Positions 1 through 8,804 of a stretch of 48,875 bases of DNA are shown here, in pieces. The translations under genes were made by a program, and so were the position numbers. Below the pieces are notes generated by a model. The model did not search any database. It saw only the letters and a list, made by a program, of their open reading frames with translations, and was not told the DNA's origin. Position 1 is the first letter of the stretch. Every line of letters starts with the position of its first letter. This stretch comes from a virus, in IMG/VR virus record IMGVR_UViG_3300032240_000283, positions 1-48,875 of that record; one strand, 5' to 3'.

Positions 1-264
1 AAAGCCCTCTATCAGCACGATATAGAGATAGGTAAGGGTGCTAGTCAATGGGTAATTAATGCTCGCGCCATGGTCAGGCCAACAATAACCTATGGATTGT
101 TTTTCTTGTTGGTGGCTATTGATATTGCTGGCGTTTGGTATGCATGGACACAGAATGTCCCATTTAAAACAATGATTGATGAAGTATGGGATTCAGATAC
201 TCAATTGATCTGGGCTAGTGTTATTGCTTTTTGGTTTGGTACTCAGGCATTTAGCAAAAAATGA
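1..264 (+). CDS. Putative holin, 3' part (gene cut by window edge)
   Basis: The reading frame is open from the first base, so the true start lies outside the window; the first internal Met codon is at 70. The visible 87 residues hold two hydrophobic segments (TYGLFFLLVAIDIAGVWYAW and LIWASVIAFWFGTQAF) separated by a short charged loop with W and D residues. This layout matches the C-terminal part of three-transmembrane phage holins, which form lethal holes in the inner membrane and release the endolysin. The stop overlaps the lysozyme start as ATGA, the usual coupling of a lysis cassette. Holin identity is inferred from topology and neighbour. Confidence 0.72.
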   Translation, partial: KALYQHDIEIGKGASQWVINARAMVRPTITYGLFFLLVAIDIAGVWYAWTQNVPFKTMIDEVWDSDTQLIWASVIAFWFGTQAFSKK

Positions 265-758
265 AAGTATCAGACAAAGGCAGAATTACCATCATGCACC
301 ATGAGGGGGTAAGGAAAAAGCCTTACCTAGATTCTGCACTTCTTTGGACTACTGGAGTAGGCCATTTAATAGCCCCTAAAGAGCACCTTAAAATGACTAT
401 GGACGAGCGCAAAGTCGCTAAAGCCAGTGGTTTATTAAATTGCCCTGAAGAATGGAATAGGAAGCTTTCTGACGATGAGGTGGATAGCATATTGCAGGCT
501 GATTTGCAGCGTTTTGAGCGAGGTGTTTTACGTTATTGCCCTTCTGGCATTACTCAAGGGCGGTTTGACGCTCTTGTCTCTTTTGCATTTAACGTGGGTT
601 TAGGGACATTACAGAGGTCAACTTTACGTCAAAAACATAATCGTGGTGATTATGAGGGTGCGGCAAACGAATTTTTGAAGTATTCCAAGGCTGGCGGCAA
701 AGAGCTTAAAGGTTTAATGAACCGACGCAAAGATGAACGCGCTCTTTATCTACTTTGA
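261..758 (+). CDS. Endolysin, T4-type lysozyme (glycoside hydrolase family 24)
   Basis: A 165-residue muramidase that hydrolyses the N-acetylmuramic acid to N-acetylglucosamine bond in peptidoglycan. The catalytic triad has T4 spacing: E15, D24 and T30, within HHEGVRKKPYLD and LLWTTGVGH. A later helix (GRFDALVSFAFNVGLGTLQ) and the ending RRKDERALYL are also typical of the family. Length fits (T4 lysozyme 164 residues). No signal peptide or signal-arrest segment is visible, so export should depend on the holin encoded immediately upstream with an ATGA overlap. Confidence 0.95.
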   Translation: MKVSDKGRITIMHHEGVRKKPYLDSALLWTTGVGHLIAPKEHLKMTMDERKVAKASGLLNCPEEWNRKLSDDEVDSILQADLQRFERGVLRYCPSGITQGRFDALVSFAFNVGLGTLQRSTLRQKHNRGDYEGAANEFLKYSKAGGKELKGLMNRRKDERALYLL

Positions 759-787
759 TATTCACAAAAATGTAATAGGAGCATAAA

Positions 788-955
788 ATGAAGGCTGTTT
801 GGAATAAACCACGCCCAAAGGATTTAGGCAAACCTGAGAAACTCAGTCCGAACCAAAAGAAAGCTGCGAAAAGCTTTGCCAAACGGACAGGAACCGCATA
901 CCCATCGTTAGTGGCTAATATGCACGGCGCTAAAGCAAAGAAAGGTAACTGGTAA
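788..955 (+). CDS. Small basic phage protein, function unknown
   Basis: A 55-residue, Lys-rich, Pro-containing protein with the core KLSPNQKKAAKSFAKRTG followed by YPSLVANM. Similar short basic proteins with a K-L-S-P-x-Q-K start and a Y-P-x-L-V-x-N-M end are common among phage structural genes, with no known role. The start has a good ribosome site (TAGGAG, 8 bases upstream), and the TAA stop overlaps the next ATG as TAATG, implying translational coupling to the adaptor. No transmembrane segment is present, so it is unlikely to be a spanin. Confidence 0.72.
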   Translation: MKAVWNKPRPKDLGKPEKLSPNQKKAAKSFAKRTGTAYPSLVANMHGAKAKKGNW

Positions 956-1584
956 TGGCAGCTGTAATGACATATACGTCTTTGGTAGCCGACATCGCCA
1001 GTTACTTGGAGCGCTCAGACGCCCAAACTCTCGCCAAAATACCAAGTTTTATTATGTTGGCTGAGCAGGTCATTGCCAGTGAGATTAAATTCCTTGGAAA
1101 CTTGACTGTAAACAACAGTACGATGGTTATAGGCCAAGCCATTGTTCCAAAACCAGCTCGTTGGCATAAAACTGTTTCTATGAATGTTACGGTTTCTGGT
1201 CAAAAACAGCCTGTTTTACTTCGTAAGTATGAATATCTGCGTGAATATTGGCCTGATGCTACGGCTACAGGCACTCCTGCTTACTATGCAGACTACGACT
1301 ATACGCACTGGTTAGTAGCTCCTACGCCTGCGGCTGCTTACACATTTGAAATCTTGTATTACGAGCGTGTACAGCCTTTAGATGAGTCAAATCAAAGCAA
1401 TTGGTTTACTGAGTATGCCCCACAGGCAATGTTGTATGGTTCTTTATTGCAGGCTATGCCGTACTTAAAGAACGATGATCGTATGCCTATGTGGCAGTCG
1501 CAATACGACAAGATTATTAGTACCCTAAAGACTGAAGATGTTCAGCGTATGGGTGACCGCCAAGCAGTTGCATTGGATAGCTAA
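955..1584 (+). CDS. Head-tail adaptor-like protein (SU10/P22-gp4 type)
   Basis: A 209-residue protein. The N-terminal helices (TSLVADIASYLERSDAQT, then FIMLAEQVIASE) and a C-terminal block (HWLVAPTPAAAYTFEILYYE, then NWFTEYAPQAMLYGSLLQA) match the pattern of podovirus adaptors, which form the ring joining the portal to the tail nozzle. Its C-terminal half resembles the end of the protein at 42930-44003, suggesting two members of one family. It sits just upstream of the nozzle-like gene, as expected. The call rests on pattern recognition, not alignment. Confidence 0.68.
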   Translation: MAAVMTYTSLVADIASYLERSDAQTLAKIPSFIMLAEQVIASEIKFLGNLTVNNSTMVIGQAIVPKPARWHKTVSMNVTVSGQKQPVLLRKYEYLREYWPDATATGTPAYYADYDYTHWLVAPTPAAAYTFEILYYERVQPLDESNQSNWFTEYAPQAMLYGSLLQAMPYLKNDDRMPMWQSQYDKIISTLKTEDVQRMGDRQAVALDS

Positions 1585-1586
1585 TC

Positions 1587-2828
1587 ATGACTACATACAC
1601 TTCGCCCTTTACAGGGGACGTCATTCAGCCCACAGACGTTAGTTACAGGGCTTTTTCTTTATCTGCAAACACAACTCTGTCGTGGCCTATCAATGGTAAT
1701 GCGACAGGAGACTATGCTGCGCGGATTATGGAAGTCACTCCAACGACTTCTGGTTTATCTCTTTTAATGCCGCCAGCAAATCAAGTATCTGTTGGTACAG
1801 ACTCTTTAATTCGTAACAAAGGTTCTGTTGCTTTTACTGTTAAAGCTAATGATGGCTCAACCATTATCTCTGTTCCTAATGGAGAGGCTAGATACGTTTA
1901 TGTAACTAATAACTCTACAGTAGCTGGCACATGGGGAATTATTAACTTTGGTTATGGTACGTCTGCTGCAGATGCTGCGACCCTAGCTGGTTACGGTATG
2001 TTAGCGATTACTTCAACGCTAAACCAAAGTCATCCAACATCGTCAATTGTTAATGGATATACCTTTGTCACTGGTGATCGGGCTCAAACAAAGATTTGGT
2101 CTGGTGGTAGTGGCACAGTTAATCTTCCCTCTGCTGTAAGTTTGGCTGATAACTGGTTTTTCTTATTGAAAAACAATGGCACTGGAAGCATAACTGTAGC
2201 CTGTAATGGTTCAGAAAAGATTGACCTTAGTACAACAAAGATTTTTGCTCCCAATGAGTCAGCTTTTATAGTTTGTACTGGCTCACAATTTGTGACTGTT
2301 GGTTATGGCCAAAGCTCAACCTTTGTGTTTAATGCTTTGGTTAAGCCTGTTACTACAGGAAGTGTTTACATCACGCCTAGTGAGGCTGCAAACACTATTC
2401 AAGAGTATGTAGGTAGTCTGTCAGGTAATGTCATTTCCTATTATCCACCTGCAGTTAACTTGTATGTTGTTAGTAACCAAACAACAGACAATGGTTATTC
2501 ATTGACATTATCTACGGGGGTTAGTGGTGGTGCGAATGCAATCATTCCTCCCGGCCAGCAGGCAACTTTAATCTGTGATGGCACTAACTTTTTAAATGCT
2601 AATACTGTTCAAGCTGGTGCAACTAGTTTAAGTCTAGTTAATGGTTCTGTTGGTACGCCTGCGTTGAACTTTGCTGCTGAGACAAGTTCTGGTCTTTATA
2701 GGCCCGGTGCTGGTCAGGTAGCTATTTCAATACTTGGCACACAGGTATTTGATGTTATCTCTACGGGAGTTAACATTACTGGTTCTGGAAACTTCACGAC
2801 AGGTATCTCTGGAGGGATATTCTCGTGA
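1587..2828 (+). CDS. Putative tail fibre or virion surface protein
   Basis: A 413-residue protein rich in Ser, Thr, Gly, Asn and Val with almost no charge, as in beta-structured phage fibres. Two similar beta modules of the type 'INLP...NWFFLLKNNGTGSITV' occur around residues 40-115 and 165-240, and a third around 290-340. The end (GLYRPGAGQVAISILGTQVF) is a fibre-tip signature often found before a chaperone or receptor domain. The start follows the adaptor stop by two bases; the stop overlaps the nozzle start. Whether it is a fibre or a nozzle-attached spike cannot be decided from sequence. Confidence 0.6.
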   Translation: MTTYTSPFTGDVIQPTDVSYRAFSLSANTTLSWPINGNATGDYAARIMEVTPTTSGLSLLMPPANQVSVGTDSLIRNKGSVAFTVKANDGSTIISVPNGEARYVYVTNNSTVAGTWGIINFGYGTSAADAATLAGYGMLAITSTLNQSHPTSSIVNGYTFVTGDRAQTKIWSGGSGTVNLPSAVSLADNWFFLLKNNGTGSITVACNGSEKIDLSTTKIFAPNESAFIVCTGSQFVTVGYGQSSTFVFNALVKPVTTGSVYITPSEAANTIQEYVGSLSGNVISYYPPAVNLYVVSNQTTDNGYSLTLSTGVSGGANAIIPPGQQATLICDGTNFLNANTVQAGATSLSLVNGSVGTPALNFAAETSSGLYRPGAGQVAISILGTQVFDVISTGVNITGSGNFTTGISGGIFS

Positions 2829-4639
2829 CAGCAAAAGTATTTGCCATTGATACTCAGCCCGGCATTCAACGGGATGGTACGGTCTTTGACAAGCAGTTTT
2901 ATAACGATGGACGATGGGTCAGGTTTCAGCGTGGCCGTCCTCGTAAAGTGCTTGGGTATCGGCAAATAACAGCTCAAATTGCAGGCCCTTCAAGGGGCCT
3001 GTATGTTAATCCTCAGCCCAACTTCAATTACGTCTACAACGGTTATTCTGGTGGCTTGCAGGTCATTCCTATTACGAATAATGGAATTGGTGCTGGTGTA
3101 TCTGATTTTACTTTGTCAAACTTTACGGCTGATGATGCTAATTTATGGCAGTTTGACTCATTTTTTGACACAACAGGCGCAGGTGTTGAGAGTTTAGTGG
3201 CTCATCCGGGTAAAAACCTGTCTGATATTGCGAATACTGCAAATACTCCTGTTTTGATGGGTAACATTACTGGCACCACCATGACAGCTATGATGGATGG
3301 GGCTACACCCATTTCTGTATCTGGTGGCGTAGTTGTTCTTCATCCGTATGTTTTTGTCTTTGGCAATAACGGCTTAATCAAGAATTGTTCTGCGGGTGAT
3401 CCTACAGATTGGACTGGCCCAACAGCTAACGAGACAAACGTCGCTAGCTCAAAGATTGTGCAAGGTCTACCAGTCCGTGGTGGCTCTAACTCGCCTTCTG
3501 GATTGTTTTGGTCGCTAGATTCATTGATCCGCGTATCTTATGCGCCGACCACAGTAACTAGTGGAGCTACTACAACGACTCTGTACTGGCGGTACGATAT
3601 TATTTCTAGCCAGTCTTCAATATTATCTAGCCAGTCAGTAATTGAATACGACGGTATTTATTACTGGTGTGGAGTTGACCGCTTCCTGATGTATAACGGT
3701 GTGGTCAAAGAGATCCCAAACAATATGAACCAGAACTGGTTCTTTGACAATCTGAACTATGCTCAGCGTCAGAAGGTCTATGTCACTAAAGTTCCTCGCT
3801 ATGGTGAGATTTGGTGGTTCTATCCTCGCGGAGACTCTACAGAGTGCAATGACGCGATTATCTATAACGTCCGTGAACAGACTTGGTATGACGCTGGATC
3901 AGCTCTAGGGGCTCGTAGATCAGCTGGCTACTTCTCTCAAGTGTTCCATTACCCTATTAACGTAGGCTGGGAGATTATGGCTACAGGTGGAGTTAACGCC
4001 AATACCATTACAAACCAAGGCTCTGGTTATACCAACGGAACGTATACAAATAAACTCCTCACAGGAGGCTCAGGAACGGGCGCTACGGCCACGATTGTTG
4101 TTAGTGGGGGTAAGGTAACCACAGTAACAATAACGTCTCATGGGACTGGATATAAGACTACAGACATCCTTAGTGCAAGCCTGCCTGTTGGCTCTGGATT
4201 TCAATTATCTGTCACTAGCCTAATGAGTTTCGTATCTTTGTGGCAACATGAAATTGGCACTGACGAGATTATGAATGCTGAGGTTAATGCGATTGAAAGT
4301 TACTTTGAGACTAGTGATTTAGGATTAGTTTCTGGTGGCCCATCTCAGCCAAGCCCAGTTGGCGAAAACCGTTGGTTACATATAGAACGTGTTGAACCTG
4401 ACTTTGTTCAGTCTGGTGATATGGAGATGTACATTACTGGACGCCCTTTTGCTCAAGAGTCTGATGCAACGACAGGGCCATATGTATTTTCCCCAAACAC
4501 TGGAAAGATTGATGTTCGTGAGCAACGTCGTGAACTAAGATTGAAGTTTGTATCAAATACTTTTGGCGGTAATTATCAGTTAGGTCGTCTCTTGTTGAAC
4601 GCAAATGTTGGCGACGTCAGGGGCTATTCAAATGGCTAA
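2825..4639 (+). CDS. Tail nozzle / packaged-DNA stabilisation-like protein with inserted beta domain
   Basis: A 604-residue protein. The N-terminus (FYNDGRWVRFQRGRPRKVLG), the repeated hydrophobic strands ending in W or Y (WSLDSLIRVSY, IYYWCGVDRFLMYNGVVKEI, GEIWWFYPRGDS, TWYDAGSALGARRSAGYF) and the size fit the beta-propeller tail-needle/nozzle family that includes P22 gp10 and the SU10 nozzle. Residues about 389-464 break the pattern: they are a Gly-rich module (NQGSGYTNGTYT, GGSGTGATATIVVSGG, SHGTGYKTTD) of the kind repeated in phage fibres and bacterial adhesins. The gene lies directly after an adaptor and a fibre-like gene. Confidence 0.68.
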   Translation: MTAKVFAIDTQPGIQRDGTVFDKQFYNDGRWVRFQRGRPRKVLGYRQITAQIAGPSRGLYVNPQPNFNYVYNGYSGGLQVIPITNNGIGAGVSDFTLSNFTADDANLWQFDSFFDTTGAGVESLVAHPGKNLSDIANTANTPVLMGNITGTTMTAMMDGATPISVSGGVVVLHPYVFVFGNNGLIKNCSAGDPTDWTGPTANETNVASSKIVQGLPVRGGSNSPSGLFWSLDSLIRVSYAPTTVTSGATTTTLYWRYDIISSQSSILSSQSVIEYDGIYYWCGVDRFLMYNGVVKEIPNNMNQNWFFDNLNYAQRQKVYVTKVPRYGEIWWFYPRGDSTECNDAIIYNVREQTWYDAGSALGARRSAGYFSQVFHYPINVGWEIMATGGVNANTITNQGSGYTNGTYTNKLLTGGSGTGATATIVVSGGKVTTVTITSHGTGYKTTDILSASLPVGSGFQLSVTSLMSFVSLWQHEIGTDEIMNAEVNAIESYFETSDLGLVSGGPSQPSPVGENRWLHIERVEPDFVQSGDMEMYITGRPFAQESDATTGPYVFSPNTGKIDVREQRRELRLKFVSNTFGGNYQLGRLLLNANVGDVRGYSNG

Positions 4640-4880
4640 TGTATCGCTTATCTATGATCCTCGTGGCCATACGTTTGACAGCTGGGCTTCACTAATGTGT
4701 GAGCTCTATGCTGCTAACCAATTAGAGATTCCTGACCCTAAGACAGATTGGAAAACTTGGGGTGAGAGTCTTAAAGCTATTGACGTATTTACGAATGAAG
4801 CGATTCCCGGAACTATCCCATTTAATAATTGGATGGATTGGGCTCAGGCTGTTGTTGGTGCTGTTCAGCCTAAGGATTAA
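4632..4880 (+). CDS. Small conserved-looking virion-region protein
   Basis: An 82-residue protein beginning MANVSLIYDPRGHTFDSWAS and ending with a Trp-rich helix (PFNNWMDWAQAVVG). I chose the ATG at 4632, preceded by AGGGG, over the in-frame ATG at 4605, which has no ribosome site. It overlaps the end of the nozzle gene by eight bases. It lies between the nozzle-like and putative ejection protein genes, so a minor tail role is plausible, but I do not recognise a family with known function. Confidence 0.65.
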   Translation: MANVSLIYDPRGHTFDSWASLMCELYAANQLEIPDPKTDWKTWGESLKAIDVFTNEAIPGTIPFNNWMDWAQAVVGAVQPKD

Positions 4881-4882
4881 TT

Positions 4883-7666
4883 ATGGCGAGCATACAAGAA
4901 CTACAAAGTTTAAAAAATGGATATGAAAGTGATTTAGGTGAACTAAATCCGGGGACAGATCGCGCTGAAATGGAACGTCTGCGCGGGATAATTGACGACC
5001 TAAGCAATCAAATTAACGATGCGTATGCTAGTCAAGGTCAAGAGGCTCCAAAGCCCTACCAAGACCCAGAAACTGCTAATGAACCACCCCCTGCTCCAGC
5101 GCAAAAGATAGACATACCTCAAGCATTGGCTGGCACATCGCTGACTAACTATGGTGAATACGACAAGGGGATATTAGATCGAATTGGGTTTTTGCAGGAA
5201 CAATTAAGAGATTTAAATCCCAATGAAAAGTCAACAATTAGTGACTTACAGAATCAGATTGCTGCGCTAAACAACCAGTTATCTTATTCTGATTCTTTTG
5301 CTTTGCCTAAAAACTTTGCACTTCAAAATGCAAATGCAGCTATTTTTAATAAAATTGATCCCAACACGGGACTGCCAATATTAAAGCAGTCAGTCATTGA
5401 TGATCAGATAAAAAAATCAGGAAGCTATCTGACATCAAATAACTCAGACATCCGTGACAAAATCACAGGTGCGGGTTGGAATTCAAAGTCTGATGCTGTT
5501 CAGGTTTTAAATGGAGCGGCTATATTTGGATTGCTTCCACCATCAGGTGGTCAAGCCTATAGAAAAGTAGGCGGTGGCTCAGCCTCTAATGATGACTTTA
5601 TTAAAGTTGCTACCAATGTAGGTATAGATCCTGCAGCTTACTATTCAAATAAAAATGTCTTAGATCAAAAAGCCCTTTATAACGCAATTAATGATAAGAC
5701 TAAAGATTTATATTTTGTAGCCAATGTTATTGGTGGCCCGGGGACAAGAAACACAGAACAACCTCATGCTGCCATTATGTTTCACTCTGATGGGAGTGGA
5801 AATTTAGTTCCTATAGTTGATGATGCGGGTAAGCCAGCAGTAAACTATTTTGATGCCACACGCCTATCCATTGTTGACCAAGGGATGTGGGCACCTTTCC
5901 TGTCTGTATTGGGGGCAATATTTGCGCCTTCTTTAACAGGAATGTTGAGTGAAGCTCTGTCAGGAATGCAAGTTTCTGCAGCAGTTGCTCCTACAGCGTT
6001 TACAACAGGATTGCCTGCAGTAACTCTAGGTCAAACGCTTGGCATGACGGCAATTAACGCCATCTCTAATGCTGCTGTCAATGCTGGTATGTCGTTTATT
6101 ACTGGCCAAGACCCATTAAAGGGAATGTTGTCTGGTGCGGCTGGTGCTGTGGTTTCTACTAATGCATCAGAAATAATTAAAGGTTTGGGCATTAGCTCAG
6201 ACACAATTAACAAGCTTGCTGATGTTGCAAATTTATCTACGTCACAAGTAGAGAAAATCATTTCTAGTGGTGTACAGACTGGTCTTGTTTCAGCTGTTAC
6301 TGGTAGCCCTAACATTTTACAGAATGTTATTTCTAATGTTTCTGGTCAGTTTGTTGGTGCAGAGGCACAGAATCTTGCTGCTGATGCATTAAGGAACGCA
6401 GACCCTAAAGTTTTAGTTTCTGCTGCCAATGCTGCTGGCAATGTGGCTAACATCGCTACGCAAACAGCAATTAAAGGCGGTGATATAAATGCTGCTATTC
6501 AAAATGCAGCGCCTTCTATTATTGCTGGTGCAGCTCAAGCTGCAAGTAAAGCTCCAAGTACATCTGATGTAACTAAACCTGATGTAACTTCTGGCCTTAC
6601 TTCAGAGCAACTTTTACAATCTGGAGTTGGCGCAGACCCAGAACAAGTTTCTGGATTAAAACCTAGAACTGGAGAAACAGCTGGAACAATTTCATCTGAA
6701 AAATTACCAGATGGAACCACTGTTTATAATCGTGTAATAAGTGGCAAAACTTCTGATGGAACACCATATTCTTATACGGCCTATTGGGATCCAGCAGATC
6801 CAAGCAAGCCATACACGTATCAATTGTCAAGTGGTGTATCTAATGTTCCTAAAGAACTTGAGCAGGGTGTTGTTGTTCAGGCAAGTACGACAAGGCCAGT
6901 ATTTGATACTGAGGCTGCTGGCATTCAAGTTACTAAACCAACAGATACAACAGGGATTGGTCAACAAGACCAGATTCCTATTTTTCAACTTACTCCAGAA
7001 TTAAAAGTCTCGGCCCTTCAAAAACAAGCAGAATTAGCAAAATCAACAGTATTGAATGCGGCAAATAGTTATATTTTAAATCCAACGGTTGCTAATAAAG
7101 CCATAGTAGATAAAGCTGTATTAGATGCTGAACTTTTACAAAAAACGGCTGATTCCGCTAATGCTGATTTAACTAAATCTCAATCCACAGAACAACAATT
7201 ATTTCAACCTAGTTCTCAAGCTAATCAAGCTACTTCTACAACCACGGGGGCTGGCACCTCTAATGTTCCCGGAAGTAGTACAACTACCACTTCTGGCCTT
7301 GGCAGCATAGGAGGAGCTGGAACTTCAACTACAGGGACTGGGAAAGCCGGTGCTGGAACAGGAGTTGGTTCTGGGACAGGAACAGGTGCAGGAACAGGTA
7401 CAGGGGCTGGTACTGGAGCAGATATATTAGGAGCTTTAGGGGCACTTGCCAGTGGCCTTGGAGGTGTTAAAGTACCAACAGTGGCAAGTGGACTAAATCA
7501 AGTCCCTGCAGGTTACACGGCAGTAACAACGCCTTTAGCAAAACGTCCGATTGGGGACTTACATCCAATTTCAAATATTATGTTGACACCAGAAGAGCAG
7601 GCTTCACGCGCATCTCTTGAGAGAAGTCTTCCAATGCGGCGTGGTGGTTTAGCTTCTATAAGGTAA
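4883..7666 (+). CDS. Large putative internal virion / ejection protein
   Basis: A 927-residue protein with an AAGGA ribosome site. Residues 1-150 are coiled-coil-like and Gln/Asn-rich with two similar blocks (RLRGIIDDLSNQINDAYAS and RIGFLQEQLRDLNPNEKS). Residues about 335-570 are long Ala-rich hydrophobic or amphipathic helices (FLSVLGAIFAPSLTGMLSEA and several more) that could insert into membrane. Residues about 780-850 are a low-complexity Gly/Thr linker (GTGTGAGTGTGAGTGA). The C-terminus ends MRRGGLASIR, the GG motif seen in other virion proteins here. Size, amphipathic helices and position match DNA-ejection proteins of podoviruses; there is no direct family match. Confidence 0.6.
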   Translation: MASIQELQSLKNGYESDLGELNPGTDRAEMERLRGIIDDLSNQINDAYASQGQEAPKPYQDPETANEPPPAPAQKIDIPQALAGTSLTNYGEYDKGILDRIGFLQEQLRDLNPNEKSTISDLQNQIAALNNQLSYSDSFALPKNFALQNANAAIFNKIDPNTGLPILKQSVIDDQIKKSGSYLTSNNSDIRDKITGAGWNSKSDAVQVLNGAAIFGLLPPSGGQAYRKVGGGSASNDDFIKVATNVGIDPAAYYSNKNVLDQKALYNAINDKTKDLYFVANVIGGPGTRNTEQPHAAIMFHSDGSGNLVPIVDDAGKPAVNYFDATRLSIVDQGMWAPFLSVLGAIFAPSLTGMLSEALSGMQVSAAVAPTAFTTGLPAVTLGQTLGMTAINAISNAAVNAGMSFITGQDPLKGMLSGAAGAVVSTNASEIIKGLGISSDTINKLADVANLSTSQVEKIISSGVQTGLVSAVTGSPNILQNVISNVSGQFVGAEAQNLAADALRNADPKVLVSAANAAGNVANIATQTAIKGGDINAAIQNAAPSIIAGAAQAASKAPSTSDVTKPDVTSGLTSEQLLQSGVGADPEQVSGLKPRTGETAGTISSEKLPDGTTVYNRVISGKTSDGTPYSYTAYWDPADPSKPYTYQLSSGVSNVPKELEQGVVVQASTTRPVFDTEAAGIQVTKPTDTTGIGQQDQIPIFQLTPELKVSALQKQAELAKSTVLNAANSYILNPTVANKAIVDKAVLDAELLQKTADSANADLTKSQSTEQQLFQPSSQANQATSTTTGAGTSNVPGSSTTTTSGLGSIGGAGTSTTGTGKAGAGTGVGSGTGTGAGTGTGAGTGADILGALGALASGLGGVKVPTVASGLNQVPAGYTAVTTPLAKRPIGDLHPISNIMLTPEEQASRASLERSLPMRRGGLASIR

Positions 7667-7677
7667 AAGGAAAAGTC

Positions 7678-8802
7678 ATGGCAGATTTACTCAGCACATT
7701 ATCTGGTTTAATGGGCACAAATACAGCCAAAGGAGCTGCTTTAGGCGCTCTGATGAGCAAACTATTAAGCTCTATTGAACCGCCCGGCGGTGTTAATGTT
7801 GGCGTAGATATGTCTAAAGCTGGGAATATTCCCGGCAGACAGACGAATATTCCTGTGCCGCGGTATGTCCCCTACGCTGAATATGGCGCTAGAGATACGC
7901 AGCCAAACATTACGCCAGAATTAGCGAGGGCTTTAGGTATTCCTATGGGTATGGGAGCTCAGGCCCCTCTATCTCAGTACACTGCACGCCCACGGATGAC
8001 TACAGAAGCTCAGCCATCAACCATAAGCTCTGCTGGTACAGGCCGTAATGTGCAGTTAAACCCAACAATTACGCCTCGTGGGACAAACACTATTGATCCA
8101 TTAACTGGCGCTCTTTTAGGTGGTGCTCTTGGCTATTTAATGCCTGAAAGCCCAACATATACATCTGGAGCTGGAGCAGTTGGACAAAATGCTTTATCAA
8201 ATCTTGGTTCAAGCATTAGTGGTGTTTTAGGTGCTATTCCGGGATTTAAAAATTTTTCTGATTATCTAAATTCAAACAATTACAACTATCTAGGTAATTA
8301 CAATTCTACTTATAATCAACCTGCTGATCCTAATACAGGTATTTATAATTTTCCTGTTTACAAAGATGGCGGTATGGCAACGCCTTTGATGGCGGATGGC
8401 GGTGAAGTTCAATCCCCTAGTTACTATACTTTCGGTCAGGTAATTAACCCACAGGACGTCTTAAATCAGATGGCACAAGGTGGTCAGCCTAGACATGGTG
8501 GCTTGCATGTTCCTACTGTAGAAGGTCGTCACGACTACCGTGCTGGTGCTCGTGTTACTGGCCCCGGTGATGGCCAATCTGACGATATTCCTGCAATGCT
8601 TGCAGATGGTGAGTATGTATTCGATGCTGATACTGTAGCTCAACTAGGTAATGGTTCAACTAAAGCGGGGTCAGACCTGCTAGATAAGTTCCGTGAAGAA
8701 ATCCGTTCGCATAAGCGTTCGGCACCTGTAAACAAGATACCTCCACCAGCCAAGTCTCCTTTGGCATATATGGCGGCTGCACAAAAGAAAGTTAGGGGCT
8801 AA
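7678..8802 (+). CDS. Virion protein with GG motifs and 'IPAMLADGEYV' domain
   Basis: A 374-residue protein. Residues 1-60 contain small hydrophobic helices (ALGALMSKLLSSIEPP). Residues about 225-250 carry two GG motifs (YKDGGMATP, MADGGEVQ). Residues about 285-345 form the block GDGQSDDIPAMLADGEYVFD followed by VAQLGNGSTKAGSDLLDKF, which I know as a recurrent element of environmental phage structural proteins; its role is not established. The C-terminus is Lys/Pro-rich. Good ribosome site (AAAAGGAAAAG). The tight spacing to neighbours indicates one operon of virion components. Confidence 0.62.
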   Translation: MADLLSTLSGLMGTNTAKGAALGALMSKLLSSIEPPGGVNVGVDMSKAGNIPGRQTNIPVPRYVPYAEYGARDTQPNITPELARALGIPMGMGAQAPLSQYTARPRMTTEAQPSTISSAGTGRNVQLNPTITPRGTNTIDPLTGALLGGALGYLMPESPTYTSGAGAVGQNALSNLGSSISGVLGAIPGFKNFSDYLNSNNYNYLGNYNSTYNQPADPNTGIYNFPVYKDGGMATPLMADGGEVQSPSYYTFGQVINPQDVLNQMAQGGQPRHGGLHVPTVEGRHDYRAGARVTGPGDGQSDDIPAMLADGEYVFDADTVAQLGNGSTKAGSDLLDKFREEIRSHKRSAPVNKIPPPAKSPLAYMAAAQKKVRG

Positions 8803-8804
8803 AA

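Noticed and set aside
7240-7430. CRISPR-like or other DNA repeat array
   Set aside because: The repetition is a low-complexity Gly/Thr linker in the protein at 4883-7666, without spacers of constant length.
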